A DNA stretch of 64,000 nt from BQJD01 sp964350265. Lineage in GTDB: Bacteria; Pseudomonadota; Gammaproteobacteria; Arenicellales; CAJQKF01. Numbering within the stretch: position 1 is the first letter of the stretch; each line of letters starts with the position of its first letter. Below, piece after piece: positions 42,442 through 52,991 of the stretch. A program made the position numbers and the translations under genes. The notes under the pieces are model-generated. The model ran no database searches. It was given only the letters and a program-made list of their open reading frames with translations, and was not told where the DNA came from. The DNA lies in contig CAYGJZ010000001.1 in assembly GCA_964350265.1 (NCBI GenBank), positions 1 to 64,000 on the forward strand. The letters run 5' to 3'.

Positions 42442-43599
42442 ATGACTACGGCAGAAGAACGCGAGGAGATGCGCGCGGCGGTGGCCGCGCTGTGCGAGCG
42501 CTACGGCGAGGGCTACTGGCGGTCGCTGGACGCCGAGCGTGGCTATCCCACCGAGTTCGTGCGCGAGATGAACGAGGCCGGCTTCCTCTCCGCGCTGATT
42601 CCCGAGGACTACGGCGGCGCCGGGCTCGGCGTGGTGGACGCCTGCGTGATCATGGAGGAGATCAGTCGCCGCGGCGCCCATGCCGGCGCCTGCCACGCGC
42701 AGATGTACGTGATGGGCACGGTGCTGCGCCATGGCAGCGAGGCGCAGAAGCAGGCCTACCTGCCGAAGATCGCCAGCGGCGAACTGCGCCTGCAGAGCTT
42801 CGGCGTCACCGAGCCGAGCACCGGCACCGACACCACCTCGCTCACCACCACCGCCCGCCGCGACGGCGACGTCTACCGGGTGAGCGGGCAGAAGGTGTGG
42901 ATCAGCCGGGTCGAGCATTCCGACCTGATGGTGCTGCTGGCGCGGACCACGCCGCTGGCCGAGGTGCAGAAGAAGACCCACGGCCTGTCGGCCTTCCTGG
43001 TCGACCTGCGCGAGGCGGTCGGCAACGGCCTCGCCGTGCGTCCCATCGACGCGATGATCAACCACCATGCCTGCGAGCTGTTCTTCGACGACCTCGCGGT
43101 GCCCGCCGCCAACCTGCTCGGCGCCGAGGGCGAGGGCTTTCGCGTCATCCTCGACGGCATGAACGCCGAGCGCATCCTGATCGGTGCCGAGTGCATTGGC
43201 GATGCCCGCTACTTTCTCGACAAGGCCACCGCCTATGCCCGCGAGCGGGTGGTGTTCGGCCGGCCCATCGGCGCCAACCAGGGCATCGCCTTCCCGCTGG
43301 CGCAAAGCCATGCCGAGACCGAGGCCGCGGCCTTGATGGTGGAGCGCGCGGCGACCCTGTTCGACGCCGGGCAGGCCTGCGGCGCCGAGGCCAACATGGC
43401 CAAGATGCTGGCCGCCGATGCCTCCTGGCATGCCGCCGACCGCTGCATGCAGACCCACGGCGGCTTCGCCTTCTCCCGCGAGTACAACATCGAGCGCAAG
43501 TTCCGCGAAACCCGCCTGTACCGGATCGCGCCGATCTCCACCAACCTGGTGCTGTCCTACATCGCCGAGCACGTGCTCGGCCTGCCGAGGAGCTTTTGA
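42442..43599 (+). CDS. Acyl-CoA dehydrogenase
   Basis: A 385-residue FAD enzyme oxidising an acyl-CoA. Motifs: FGVTEPSTGTDTTSL (FAD/substrate segment), the GQKVWISRVEHSDLM region, ERVVFGRPIGANQGIAF and MQTHGGFAFSREYNIERKFRETRLYRIAP near the end. The usual C-terminal YEGT catalytic-Glu site reads as APIST, so the base may lie elsewhere, as in isovaleryl-CoA dehydrogenase relatives. It overlaps the CoA-transferase gene by one base (TGATG). The trio points to a branched C5 or dicarboxylic acyl-CoA pathway. Confidence 0.9.
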   Translation: MTTAEEREEMRAAVAALCERYGEGYWRSLDAERGYPTEFVREMNEAGFLSALIPEDYGGAGLGVVDACVIMEEISRRGAHAGACHAQMYVMGTVLRHGSEAQKQAYLPKIASGELRLQSFGVTEPSTGTDTTSLTTTARRDGDVYRVSGQKVWISRVEHSDLMVLLARTTPLAEVQKKTHGLSAFLVDLREAVGNGLAVRPIDAMINHHACELFFDDLAVPAANLLGAEGEGFRVILDGMNAERILIGAECIGDARYFLDKATAYARERVVFGRPIGANQGIAFPLAQSHAETEAAALMVERAATLFDAGQACGAEANMAKMLAADASWHAADRCMQTHGGFAFSREYNIERKFRETRLYRIAPISTNLVLSYIAEHVLGLPRSF

Positions 43600-44735
43600 T
43601 GAAACCCCTGCAAGGCCTCACGGTGGTCACCGTGGAACAGGCGGTGGCCGCGCCGCTGTGTACCGCCCGGCTGCGCGATGCCGGCGCCCGGGTGATCAAG
43701 GTGGAGCGCGCCGAGGGCGACTTCGCGCGTGGCTACGACACCGCCGGCGGCGGCGACAGTTCCTACTTCCTGTGGCTGAACCAGGGCAAGGAATCGGTGG
43801 TGATCGACTTCAAGACCGCCGACGGCGCGCGATTGATGCGGTCACTGCTCGCGACCGCCGACGTGTTCGTGCAGAACCTCTCGCCGGGGGCGCTGGCGCG
43901 GGCCGGCTTCGGCAGCGAGGCACTGCGCGCGGCGCATCCGCGCCTGGTCACCTGCGACATCTCCGGCTACGGCGAGGTCGAGGCGATGGCCGGCATGCGC
44001 GCCTACGACCTGCTGGTGCAGGCCGAGTCGGGTCTTGCCGCCACGTCCGGCGCCCCGGGGGAGATCGGCCGCATCGGCGTCTCCATCTGCGACATCGGCG
44101 CCGGCATGACCGCCCACGCGGCGATCCTCGAGGCATTGCTCAGGCGGGGGGTGAGCGGCGAGGGCGCATCGCTGGCGGTGTCGCTGTTCGACGTTGCCGC
44201 CGAGTGGATGGCGGTACCGCTCATCCACCACGACCACGGCGACGGCGCGCCCACCCGCCAGGGCCTGCGGCACCCGTCCATTGCCCCCTACGGCGCCTAT
44301 GCCAGCGGCGACGGCGTGGTCACCCTGATCTCCATCCAGAACGAGCGCGAGTGGGCCAGGCTGTGCCAGGCGGTGCTGGAACGCCCGGCACTGGCCAGCG
44401 ATGCGCGTTTCGTCGACAACAACCGCCGGGTGGCCAACCGCGACGCCCTCGACGGGGAAATCACCGCCGCCATCGCGCACCTCGATGCCGCCACCTTCCG
44501 CGCCCGGCTGCGTGCCGCGTCCATCGCCTACGGCGCGGTCAACGAGGTGGCCGACCTGTCCGGCCACGCGGCCCTGCGTCGCCGCGAGGTACTGGCCAGC
44601 GGCGGCGCGGTGGTTTCGATTCCCGATCACCCGGTGCGCTGGCGCGGCGAGGCCTGGCGCAGTGCGCCGGGGGCGCCGAAGGTGGATGCGCACGGCGACG
44701 CCATCCGCCGCGAGTTCGGCGGGGAGGGGTCGTGA
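43599..44735 (+). CDS. CaiB/BaiF family CoA-transferase
   Basis: A 378-residue family III CoA-transferase that moves CoA between carboxylic acids via an enzyme-bound anhydride. Seen are the N-terminal MKPLQGLTVVTVEQAVAAPL, the catalytic Asp region SGYGEVEAMAGMRAYDLLVQAE, and the QNEREWARLCQAV segment. Relatives act on mesaconyl-, itaconyl- or succinyl-CoA. It is translationally coupled to the acyl-CoA dehydrogenase before it and to the CitE-like lyase after it (three-base overlap). Confidence 0.88.
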   Translation: MKPLQGLTVVTVEQAVAAPLCTARLRDAGARVIKVERAEGDFARGYDTAGGGDSSYFLWLNQGKESVVIDFKTADGARLMRSLLATADVFVQNLSPGALARAGFGSEALRAAHPRLVTCDISGYGEVEAMAGMRAYDLLVQAESGLAATSGAPGEIGRIGVSICDIGAGMTAHAAILEALLRRGVSGEGASLAVSLFDVAAEWMAVPLIHHDHGDGAPTRQGLRHPSIAPYGAYASGDGVVTLISIQNEREWARLCQAVLERPALASDARFVDNNRRVANRDALDGEITAAIAHLDAATFRARLRAASIAYGAVNEVADLSGHAALRRREVLASGGAVVSIPDHPVRWRGEAWRSAPGAPKVDAHGDAIRREFGGEGS

Positions 44736-45583
44736 GCGGCCTGCGCGAAGGGCCGCCGCGCAGCATCCTGTTCGTGCCCGGCAGCCGGATCGAGCTGGCG
44801 GCGAAGGCGGCGGCGCTGGCGGACGCGGTGTGCATCGACCTGGAAGACGCTGTCGAGCCCGCTGCCCGTCCCGCCGCCCGCCGCGCCCTTGCCGAAGGCG
44901 TGGCCGCGGTGCGCCAGGCCGGCACCGCGGTGCTGGTGCGGATCAACGCCGAGGCCGCCGAGCATGGCCTGGACATCGACGCCCTGCCCGGCCCGGTGGA
45001 TGCCCTGGTGGTGGCCAAGGCGGCCGGCGCCGGACACCTGCACGGCATCGCGCAACGGCTCGCCGCCGGCGGGCTCGGCGCCGTACCGCTGCTGCCCATG
45101 ATCGAGGACCTGGCCGGCCTCGACGCCTTTGCCGGCCTCGGCGAGGCCGACGGGCAGTCGCTGGCGGGCATCACCATCGGCTGCGAGGATCTTGCCGCCG
45201 ACCTCGGCTGCGCGGTGCAGGGGGTGGCCATGGAGCATGCCTTCTACCGGCTGGCCGAGTGTGCCCGTCGCCTGCGGGTGCCGCTGCTCGGCTACCCCGG
45301 CAGCATCGCCGGCTTCGCCGATCTCGACGGCTACCGCGCGCTGGCCGAGGCGGGTGCGGCGATGGGTGCGGTGGGTGGCTTCTGCATCCATCCGCGGCAG
45401 GTGGCGGTGCTCAACGCGGTGTTCAGCCCGGACCCGGCGGCATTGGCGAAGGCGCGCCAGGTGGTGGCCGCCTACCAGGCCGCCGGCGGCGGCGCGGTGG
45501 CGCTGGACGGGCGCATGGTGGATCGCCCGGTGGTGTTGCGGGCGCAGGCCCTGCTGGCCCGCGCCGAACGCTTCAGCGCCTGA
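44732..45583 (+). CDS. CitE-like (HpcH/HpaI superfamily) CoA-ester lyase
   Basis: A 283-residue aldolase of the citrate-lyase beta-chain family. Residues RSILFVPGSRIELAAKA (substrate site), DAVCIDLEDAVEPAARPAAR (metal Asp/Glu), LLPMIEDLAGLDAFAGL and GFCIHPRQVAVLNAVF are typical of L-malyl-CoA, citramalyl-CoA or beta-methylmalyl-CoA lyases. Start is GTG at 44732. With the dehydrogenase and CoA-transferase it may degrade itaconate, mesaconate or methylsuccinate. Its end overlaps the convergent nitroreductase gene by 11 bases. Confidence 0.88.
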   Translation: MSGLREGPPRSILFVPGSRIELAAKAAALADAVCIDLEDAVEPAARPAARRALAEGVAAVRQAGTAVLVRINAEAAEHGLDIDALPGPVDALVVAKAAGAGHLHGIAQRLAAGGLGAVPLLPMIEDLAGLDAFAGLGEADGQSLAGITIGCEDLAADLGCAVQGVAMEHAFYRLAECARRLRVPLLGYPGSIAGFADLDGYRALAEAGAAMGAVGGFCIHPRQVAVLNAVFSPDPAALAKARQVVAAYQAAGGGAVALDGRMVDRPVVLRAQALLARAERFSA

Positions 45584-46310
45584 GGAAGCCGCGCCCGCGC
45601 AGGAAGTCGAGCATGTGCGGCCGGGTCTTGCGCTGCACCGCCTCGGCGGTGGGCGCCGACCAGTCGCTGTCGCGGCGGTTCTCGCTGCGCTGCGCATAGT
45701 AGTCGCGCATCAGGTCGTCGTAGCGATCCACCGCCTCGGCAATGCCCTCGGCGCGGTAGCGCTCCTGGTGCAGCACCAGCTCCACCGGCATGCGTGGCTT
45801 GATCTCCGGATCCTGGTCGGGCCAGCCCAGGCACAGGCCGAAGACCGGGTAGACCAGGTCCGGCAGCGCGACCAGCTCGCTGACCGTGGCCGGGTCGTTG
45901 CGGATGCCGCCGATGAACACCGCGCCGAGCCCGGCCGACTCCGCCGCCACCATCACGTTCTGCGCCATCAGCGCGGTGTCCACGGTGGCGGTGATGAAGT
46001 GCTCGGTGTACACCGCGAGTTCCTCGTCGAGGGACTTGCGCACCGCCCGCGCCACCCGGTTGAGGTCGGCGCACATGAGCAGGAAGACCGGCGCCTCGCG
46101 CACCCAGCGCTGGTTGTGGGCGACGTGGGCAATGGCGTCGCGCACCGACGGGTCGGTGACCTGCACGATGCTGTAGGCCTGGATGAAGCTGGACGTCGCC
46201 GCGCCCTGGCCGGCACGCAGCAGGTCGTGCAGCAGTGCCTCGTCCACCGGCTGGTCGGTGTAGCGGCGGATGGAACGGTGGCTGGCGAGTTGCTCGATAA
46301 CGGGATTCAT
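45573..46310 (-). CDS. NfsA-like FMN-dependent nitroreductase
   Basis: A 245-residue flavin nitroreductase of the NfsA/Frp type: RSIRRYTDQPVDEALLHDLLRAG, TSSFIQAYSIVQVTD and the FGLCLGWPDQDPEIKPRMP segment. Enzymes of this family reduce quinones and nitro compounds with NADPH. The length is as expected (NfsA is 240). ATG 46310 is followed by a normal N-terminus. It is convergent with the CitE-like gene; 38 bases separate it from the ABC-F gene upstream, so they may be co-transcribed. Confidence 0.9.
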   Translation of the reverse strand: MNPVIEQLASHRSIRRYTDQPVDEALLHDLLRAGQGAATSSFIQAYSIVQVTDPSVRDAIAHVAHNQRWVREAPVFLLMCADLNRVARAVRKSLDEELAVYTEHFITATVDTALMAQNVMVAAESAGLGAVFIGGIRNDPATVSELVALPDLVYPVFGLCLGWPDQDPEIKPRMPVELVLHQERYRAEGIAEAVDRYDDLMRDYYAQRSENRRDSDWSAPTAEAVQRKTRPHMLDFLRGRGFLRR

Positions 46311-46348
46311 GGACGACGGCAGTTGGAGGCGGACGGCGAGGATACCAT

Positions 46349-48232
<1,884 letters not shown>

Positions 48233-48394
48233 CGCGGCCCGGCGGCGCTGCCGCGCATGCCATAATGATTCGCGCCACGCAGGCGGGCTGGCGGCGCGAT
48301 CGGGCAAGTGGTCAGTGGACGGGGCATGGTTCAGCGGCGATACAGGCGCGTTGGGCCAGTGTGCAACGGGTGCGTAACGAAGGAGAGCAGGTAC

Positions 48395-50881
48395 ATGGGG
48401 CGCGGCTTGCGCATCACGGCGGCGATTCTAGCAGTCCTCGTGGTGATGATGGCGTTGTGGGCATCGTCGCCGTGGTGGGCGGCACGGCTGCTGGCGCCAC
48501 GCCTGGCCGAGCATGGCCTGGTGCTCGAGTCGCTGTCGATGACGCCGCCCGGGCCGCGTCGCCTGCACGTCGCGCAACTGGCCGTGCGTCATCCCCGGCT
48601 CGACGCCACCGTGCACCTGCACGGCATCACCCTGGCCTATGGTCGCGTCCTGCGTGGTGGCCGGCTCGGCGCGGTCACGGTGGACCGGGTCGTCGTGGCG
48701 ATGCAGGCGGACGGCAACGGCGATGCCGTGCCCGCGCAGGCGCTGCCGCTGGCACCGCTCCTCGACGCGCCCCTCGCGGCGCCGTGGCCGGACCCCGGCC
48801 TGCTGGCGGCGATACCCGTCGACGGTGCGACGGTGGACCGCGTCGAGCTGTCGCTGAACGACACCGCCTACCCGCCCTTCTCCCTGGCCGCCAGCGGTGA
48901 CGCCGACGGTGCCCGGCTGCATGCGCAGGTGCTGGAACCGGCCCAGCCGGCCCGCCAGGCCACGCTGCAGGCCGACGCCGGCGCCTGGTCGGCGGTGCTC
49001 GGCGGTGACGGCGCCGAGCCGCTGGCCGTGTCGATGCGTCGCGACGGCGACGGCGTCCGCGGCCGCCTGCGTGGCGATGCCGCCGCGCTGTCCGCCTGGC
49101 TGGCTCCCTTCGGCGGCCCCCGCCTCGACGCCGACTGCCGCCTGGACGTCGCGCTGCGCTGGTCGCCGAACCCCCTCGAGGCGCTGCGCGTGGACGGCGC
49201 GCTGTCCGACTGCCGCCTCGGCCCGCGCGCGCTGCAGGGTGGCCGTCTCGCCACCACCTTGATGCGCACCGCCAGCGGCTATGCCAGCGTGGCGCCGGCC
49301 CAACTGGCGCTGGAGGGCGTGGTGCTGCCCGGGGTGCGCATCGGCACCGTGCAACTGCACAGCGGCCTTGCCGTGGATGTCGAGTCGCGGCAACTCGCCC
49401 TGCCCCGCGGCGCCACGCTGCAGGCCTCGGCCATCGAGGCCGGCGAGGTGACGATGACGCAACTGGCCGCCCGCCTGGCCGAGTCGACCACGCTGGATGC
49501 CGACGGTACCGCCGCCGACGTGGTGGTGACGCTGGCGCCGGCTGCGCTGGCGCTGGGCGAGGAAGACATCGGCTTCCAGGCCGCGCGCCTGGTCCTGCCG
49601 GCGGACGGTTCCGGCCTGCGCGGCGAGATCGAAGCCGTGGAACTGGCCGCCGGCGAGGTCACCCTGCGCGTGCCGCGTGCCGTTGCCCGACTCGTCGATG
49701 ACACCCTCGAGGCCACCGTCCCGGTATTTACCGTGCACGGGCTGCTCGACGAACTGGCCGGCAGCGACGCCGACCTGCGCCTGGCGCTGGATGGCGTCGC
49801 CGTATCCGCCGAGGTTGCCTCGCTGCGCCTGGCGATGGACGAGGTCCGCGCCGGCCTGGCCGGGGTCCGCGTCGAGATCGAGCCGGGGGCCACCCCGCCG
49901 ACTGGCCGCTTCGCCGCCCGGCTGGCCGGCGTCGCCCCGTTCGGCGGCCGCTTCAGCTTGGCCGGCGACGGCCCGGCCAGGGTGGAGATCGATCCGGCCA
50001 GCTGGACCTTCGGCGAGACGCTGCCAAGCGCCTCGGCCCTGCTCGAGAAGGGCTGGCCGGCCGATCTCGATCTCGTCTCCGGCACGTTGACCTGGTCGGC
50101 AACGCTGGTTCTCGGCGAGGCGGTGAATGCCGATGCCCGGCTGCGCCTGGACGATGTCGGCGGTGTCGCCGGCGGGGTGTTCTTCTCCGGCGCCAGCGGC
50201 GAAGGCGACCTGTCCCTGTGGCCAAGCCTGGCCACCCGTGCCGCCATCCCGCTCGAGGTGGCCGCGGTGGACGTCGGCGTGGCACTGACCGCGGTACGTG
50301 GCCATCTGGCGCTGGCCGACCACGGCGCACCGGTGGTGATCGCCAACGAGGTGTCCGCCGAGACCCTCGGCGGGCGTGTCTCGGTGCCCCGCTACGACAG
50401 CCGCGTTGCACGCGTGGAGGTGGTGCTGGAGGACATCGACCTGGCCGAGCTCGCCGGCGAGGAACGCTTTCCCGGCCTGACCATGACCGGGCGCGTGGGT
50501 GGCCGCGTGCCGGTGGAAATCCGCGAGGACGGTGTATACATTACCTCCGGCCGGCTGGTGAACCGCGAAGGCGGCCTGCTGCGCTATGCCGCCGGCGGTG
50601 CCGGCGAAGGCAGCGGGGTGGAAATCCTGTTCAAGGCGCTGGAGACGTTCGACTACACGTTGCTCACCGCCGAACCGAACTACCGACCCGATGGCACCCT
50701 GGTGCTGGCCATTCACCTGGAGGGCACCAGCGAGGAGATCGGCCGCAGCCAGCCCATCCACTTCAATGTCAACGTGGAACAGAACCTGTTGTCCCTGCTG
50801 CGCAGCGTGCGCCTGGTCAACGGCCTGAACGAGCGCGTCGACCGCGAGGTGCGCCAGTACTACGAGCGGAACCTGAACTAG
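48395..50881 (+). CDS. ydbH: YdbH family intermembrane bridge protein
   Basis: An 828-residue AsmA-like/bridge protein with one N-terminal transmembrane helix (residues 6-27) and a very long beta-rich periplasmic body of low similarity, matching the YdbH family. In E. coli YdbH with the lipoprotein YnbE spans the periplasm and is redundant with TamB and YhdP in carrying phospholipids to the outer membrane. The ATG at 48395 is preferred over earlier ones; GGAG lies nine to ten bases upstream. ynbE- and ydbL-like genes follow, confirming the family. Confidence 0.87.
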   Translation: MGRGLRITAAILAVLVVMMALWASSPWWAARLLAPRLAEHGLVLESLSMTPPGPRRLHVAQLAVRHPRLDATVHLHGITLAYGRVLRGGRLGAVTVDRVVVAMQADGNGDAVPAQALPLAPLLDAPLAAPWPDPGLLAAIPVDGATVDRVELSLNDTAYPPFSLAASGDADGARLHAQVLEPAQPARQATLQADAGAWSAVLGGDGAEPLAVSMRRDGDGVRGRLRGDAAALSAWLAPFGGPRLDADCRLDVALRWSPNPLEALRVDGALSDCRLGPRALQGGRLATTLMRTASGYASVAPAQLALEGVVLPGVRIGTVQLHSGLAVDVESRQLALPRGATLQASAIEAGEVTMTQLAARLAESTTLDADGTAADVVVTLAPAALALGEEDIGFQAARLVLPADGSGLRGEIEAVELAAGEVTLRVPRAVARLVDDTLEATVPVFTVHGLLDELAGSDADLRLALDGVAVSAEVASLRLAMDEVRAGLAGVRVEIEPGATPPTGRFAARLAGVAPFGGRFSLAGDGPARVEIDPASWTFGETLPSASALLEKGWPADLDLVSGTLTWSATLVLGEAVNADARLRLDDVGGVAGGVFFSGASGEGDLSLWPSLATRAAIPLEVAAVDVGVALTAVRGHLALADHGAPVVIANEVSAETLGGRVSVPRYDSRVARVEVVLEDIDLAELAGEERFPGLTMTGRVGGRVPVEIREDGVYITSGRLVNREGGLLRYAAGGAGEGSGVEILFKALETFDYTLLTAEPNYRPDGTLVLAIHLEGTSEEIGRSQPIHFNVNVEQNLLSLLRSVRLVNGLNERVDREVRQYYERNLN

Positions 50882-50906
50882 CCGCATCGCAACCCGAGGA
50901 CAGACC

Positions 50907-51101
50907 ATGAAGCATCCATCCGCCTACTGCCTGGCCGCCGCGCTGACCCTCGCGGCGGGCTGCACGCCGACCGTCAAGGTCGACACCCCGGACAAGCCGA
51001 TCACCATCAACCTGAACGTGAAGATCGAGCACGAGGTGCGGGTACGCATCGACCGCGAGCTCGAGAACGAGGTGTTCAGCGAAGACAGCGGCCTGTTCTA
51101 G
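50907..51101 (+). CDS. ynbE: YnbE-like lipoprotein
   Basis: A 64-residue lipoprotein with signal peptide and lipobox LAAGC (Cys18/19). The mature part, TPTVKVDTPDKPITINLNVKIEHEVRVRI (in pieces), is the signature of YnbE: a short strand that extends the YdbH beta-structure at the outer membrane. It starts 25 bases after ydbH with a weak ribosome site (AGGAC). Confidence 0.9.
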   Translation: MKHPSAYCLAAALTLAAGCTPTVKVDTPDKPITINLNVKIEHEVRVRIDRELENEVFSEDSGLF

Positions 51102-51128
51102 CGCAAGACAACGACCGAGGAAATCACC

Positions 51129-51455
51129 ATGAAACGAATTGCCCTTCTCATTGCCGCCCTGCTCGCCCTGGCGACCCCGTTGGCCGCGCTGGCCATCGAC
51201 ATCGGCCAGGCCAAGAGCCAGGGCCTGGTGGGGGAAACCGACAGCGGCTACATCGCCGCCGTGTCCAGTCCGGGCAGCGACGTGCGCGCGCTGGTGGACG
51301 AGGTCAACGGCAAGCGCCGGCAGGTCTACCAGGACCTGGCGAAGAAGAACGGCGTACCGCTGGCGGAGATCGAGAAGGTGGCCGCGCAGAAGGCCATCAA
51401 CAAGACACCGGCCGGGCAGAAGGTGCGCATCGGGGGCAGTTGGCAGACCAAGTAG
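51129..51455 (+). CDS. ydbL: YdbL family (DUF1318) periplasmic protein
   Basis: A 108-residue periplasmic protein: signal peptide (LLALATPLAALA), then IGQAKSQGLVGETDSGYIAAV, which defines DUF1318/YdbL. In E. coli YdbL interacts with YdbH-YnbE and prevents improper YnbE multimers. Third gene of the ydbH-ynbE-ydbL operon. The stop is six bases before the sulfatase gene, which may be co-transcribed. Confidence 0.9.
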   Translation: MKRIALLIAALLALATPLAALAIDIGQAKSQGLVGETDSGYIAAVSSPGSDVRALVDEVNGKRRQVYQDLAKKNGVPLAEIEKVAAQKAINKTPAGQKVRIGGSWQTK

Positions 51456-51461
51456 CCGACC

Positions 51462-52991
51462 ATGCGCCGCAACGTGCTGCTCGTCACCGCCGACCAGTGG
51501 CGCGGTGACTGCCTGTCCAGCCTCGGCCACCCGCTGGCGCTGACCCCCAACATCGACGCCTTCGCCGCCGAGGGCGTCACCTTCGCCCGCCACTACAGCG
51601 TCTGCGCACCCTGCGGCCCCTCGCGTGCCAGCCTGCTCACCGGCATGTACCTGCACAACCACCGCTCGGTGCGCAACGGCACGCCGCTGGAGGATCGCCA
51701 CACCAACCTGGCCCGCGAGGCGCGCCGCGCCGGCTACCGGCCGCGCCTGTACGGCTATACCGACACCACCCTCGATCCGCGTGCCCATGCCCTGGAGGAC
51801 GTCCTCCGCCACGGCTACGAGAACCTCATGCCCGGCTTCGAGGAGGGCTTGCTGCTGCCCGGCGAACAGCCGACCGCCTGGCTGGCCGACCTCGCCGCCA
51901 AGGGCTACCCGGTGCTTGACGTCGACGAGGCCTTCGCCCCGGCCAGTCCCTCGCCCGCCGATCGCGGGCGGACCTTCGCCCCGGCCCGCTATGCCGTCGC
52001 CGACGGCCCCACCGCCTTTCTCACCGACCGCCTGCTGCGCGACCTCGCCGAGAGCGGGCCGGGCTGGTTCGTGCACCTGTCGTGGCTGCGCCCGCACCCG
52101 CCCTTCATCGCCCCGGCGCCCTGGCACGAACGCTACCACCCGGCTTCGGTGCCGTCGCCGGTGCGTGCCCACAGCGTCGCCGAGGAGGCGGCCCTGCACC
52201 CGTACCTGGCCGCGCTGCTCGGCAGCGGAGACACCGCCGGCATGCTGCACGGCGCGGTGCCGGGCAGCGACCGCTACGAGGTGGAGATGCGCCAGCTGCG
52301 CGCCACCTACTACGCGCTGGTGTCCGAGGTGGACCACGAGTTCGGTCGCCTGCTGTCCTTCCTGCGTGGCACGGGCATGCTCGACGATACCCTGGTGATC
52401 CTCACCAGCGACCACGGCGAACTGCTCGGCGACCACTACCTGTTCGGCAAGCGCGGCTTCCACGACGCCGCCTTCCACGTGCCCCTGCTGGTGCGCGACC
52501 CGGCGCTGCCGCGTGCCGGGCGTGGCCGGGTGGTGTCGTCGTTCTCCGAGAGCGTCGATGTCATGCCGACCATCTGCCAGTGGCTGGACATCGACATCCC
52601 GGCGCAGTGCGACGGCCGCTCGCTGCTGGGGGTCATGCGCGGCGAAGACAGCGGCCGCGACGCGGTGCACTGGTCCTACGACGTCGGCAACGACGGCGAG
52701 GCGGTCCACCGCCTGCTGGGCGGCACGCGCCCGCCGACCTTCGACGTGGTGCGTACCGCGCACGCCAAGTACGTGCATGGCAGCGGCATGCCTTCGCTGC
52801 TGTTCGACCTCGATGCCGACCCGGGGGAACGCCGCAACCGGCTCCGCGACCCGGCCCTGGCCGGGCTGCGTGCGGAGTTGCTCGATCGCCTGCTGCAGCG
52901 GCGCATCGACAGCATGCCGCGGGCGCTGGCCGACCTCGTGGTCAGCCGCGACGGCATCACCGAGCTGGCGCCGGGCGCGGGCCTTCGCTGA
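51462..52991 (+). CDS. Sulfatase-family hydrolase, phosphonate monoester hydrolase-like
   Basis: A 509-residue alkaline-phosphatase-superfamily enzyme without signal peptide. Cys51 in CGPSR is the formylglycine precursor (C-x-P-S-R). Metal ligands Asp11/Gln12 at the start and TSDHGELLGDHYLFGK are present. The segments GMYLHNHRSVRNGTPLEDRH, HLSWLRPHPPFIAP and FSESVDVMPTICQWL match phosphonate monoester hydrolases/phosphodiesterases more than classical arylsulfatases, as far as I recall. It needs a formylglycine-generating enzyme encoded elsewhere. Its last 35 bases overlap the convergent GGDEF gene. Confidence 0.85.
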   Translation: MRRNVLLVTADQWRGDCLSSLGHPLALTPNIDAFAAEGVTFARHYSVCAPCGPSRASLLTGMYLHNHRSVRNGTPLEDRHTNLAREARRAGYRPRLYGYTDTTLDPRAHALEDVLRHGYENLMPGFEEGLLLPGEQPTAWLADLAAKGYPVLDVDEAFAPASPSPADRGRTFAPARYAVADGPTAFLTDRLLRDLAESGPGWFVHLSWLRPHPPFIAPAPWHERYHPASVPSPVRAHSVAEEAALHPYLAALLGSGDTAGMLHGAVPGSDRYEVEMRQLRATYYALVSEVDHEFGRLLSFLRGTGMLDDTLVILTSDHGELLGDHYLFGKRGFHDAAFHVPLLVRDPALPRAGRGRVVSSFSESVDVMPTICQWLDIDIPAQCDGRSLLGVMRGEDSGRDAVHWSYDVGNDGEAVHRLLGGTRPPTFDVVRTAHAKYVHGSGMPSLLFDLDADPGERRNRLRDPALAGLRAELLDRLLQRRIDSMPRALADLVVSRDGITELAPGAGLR

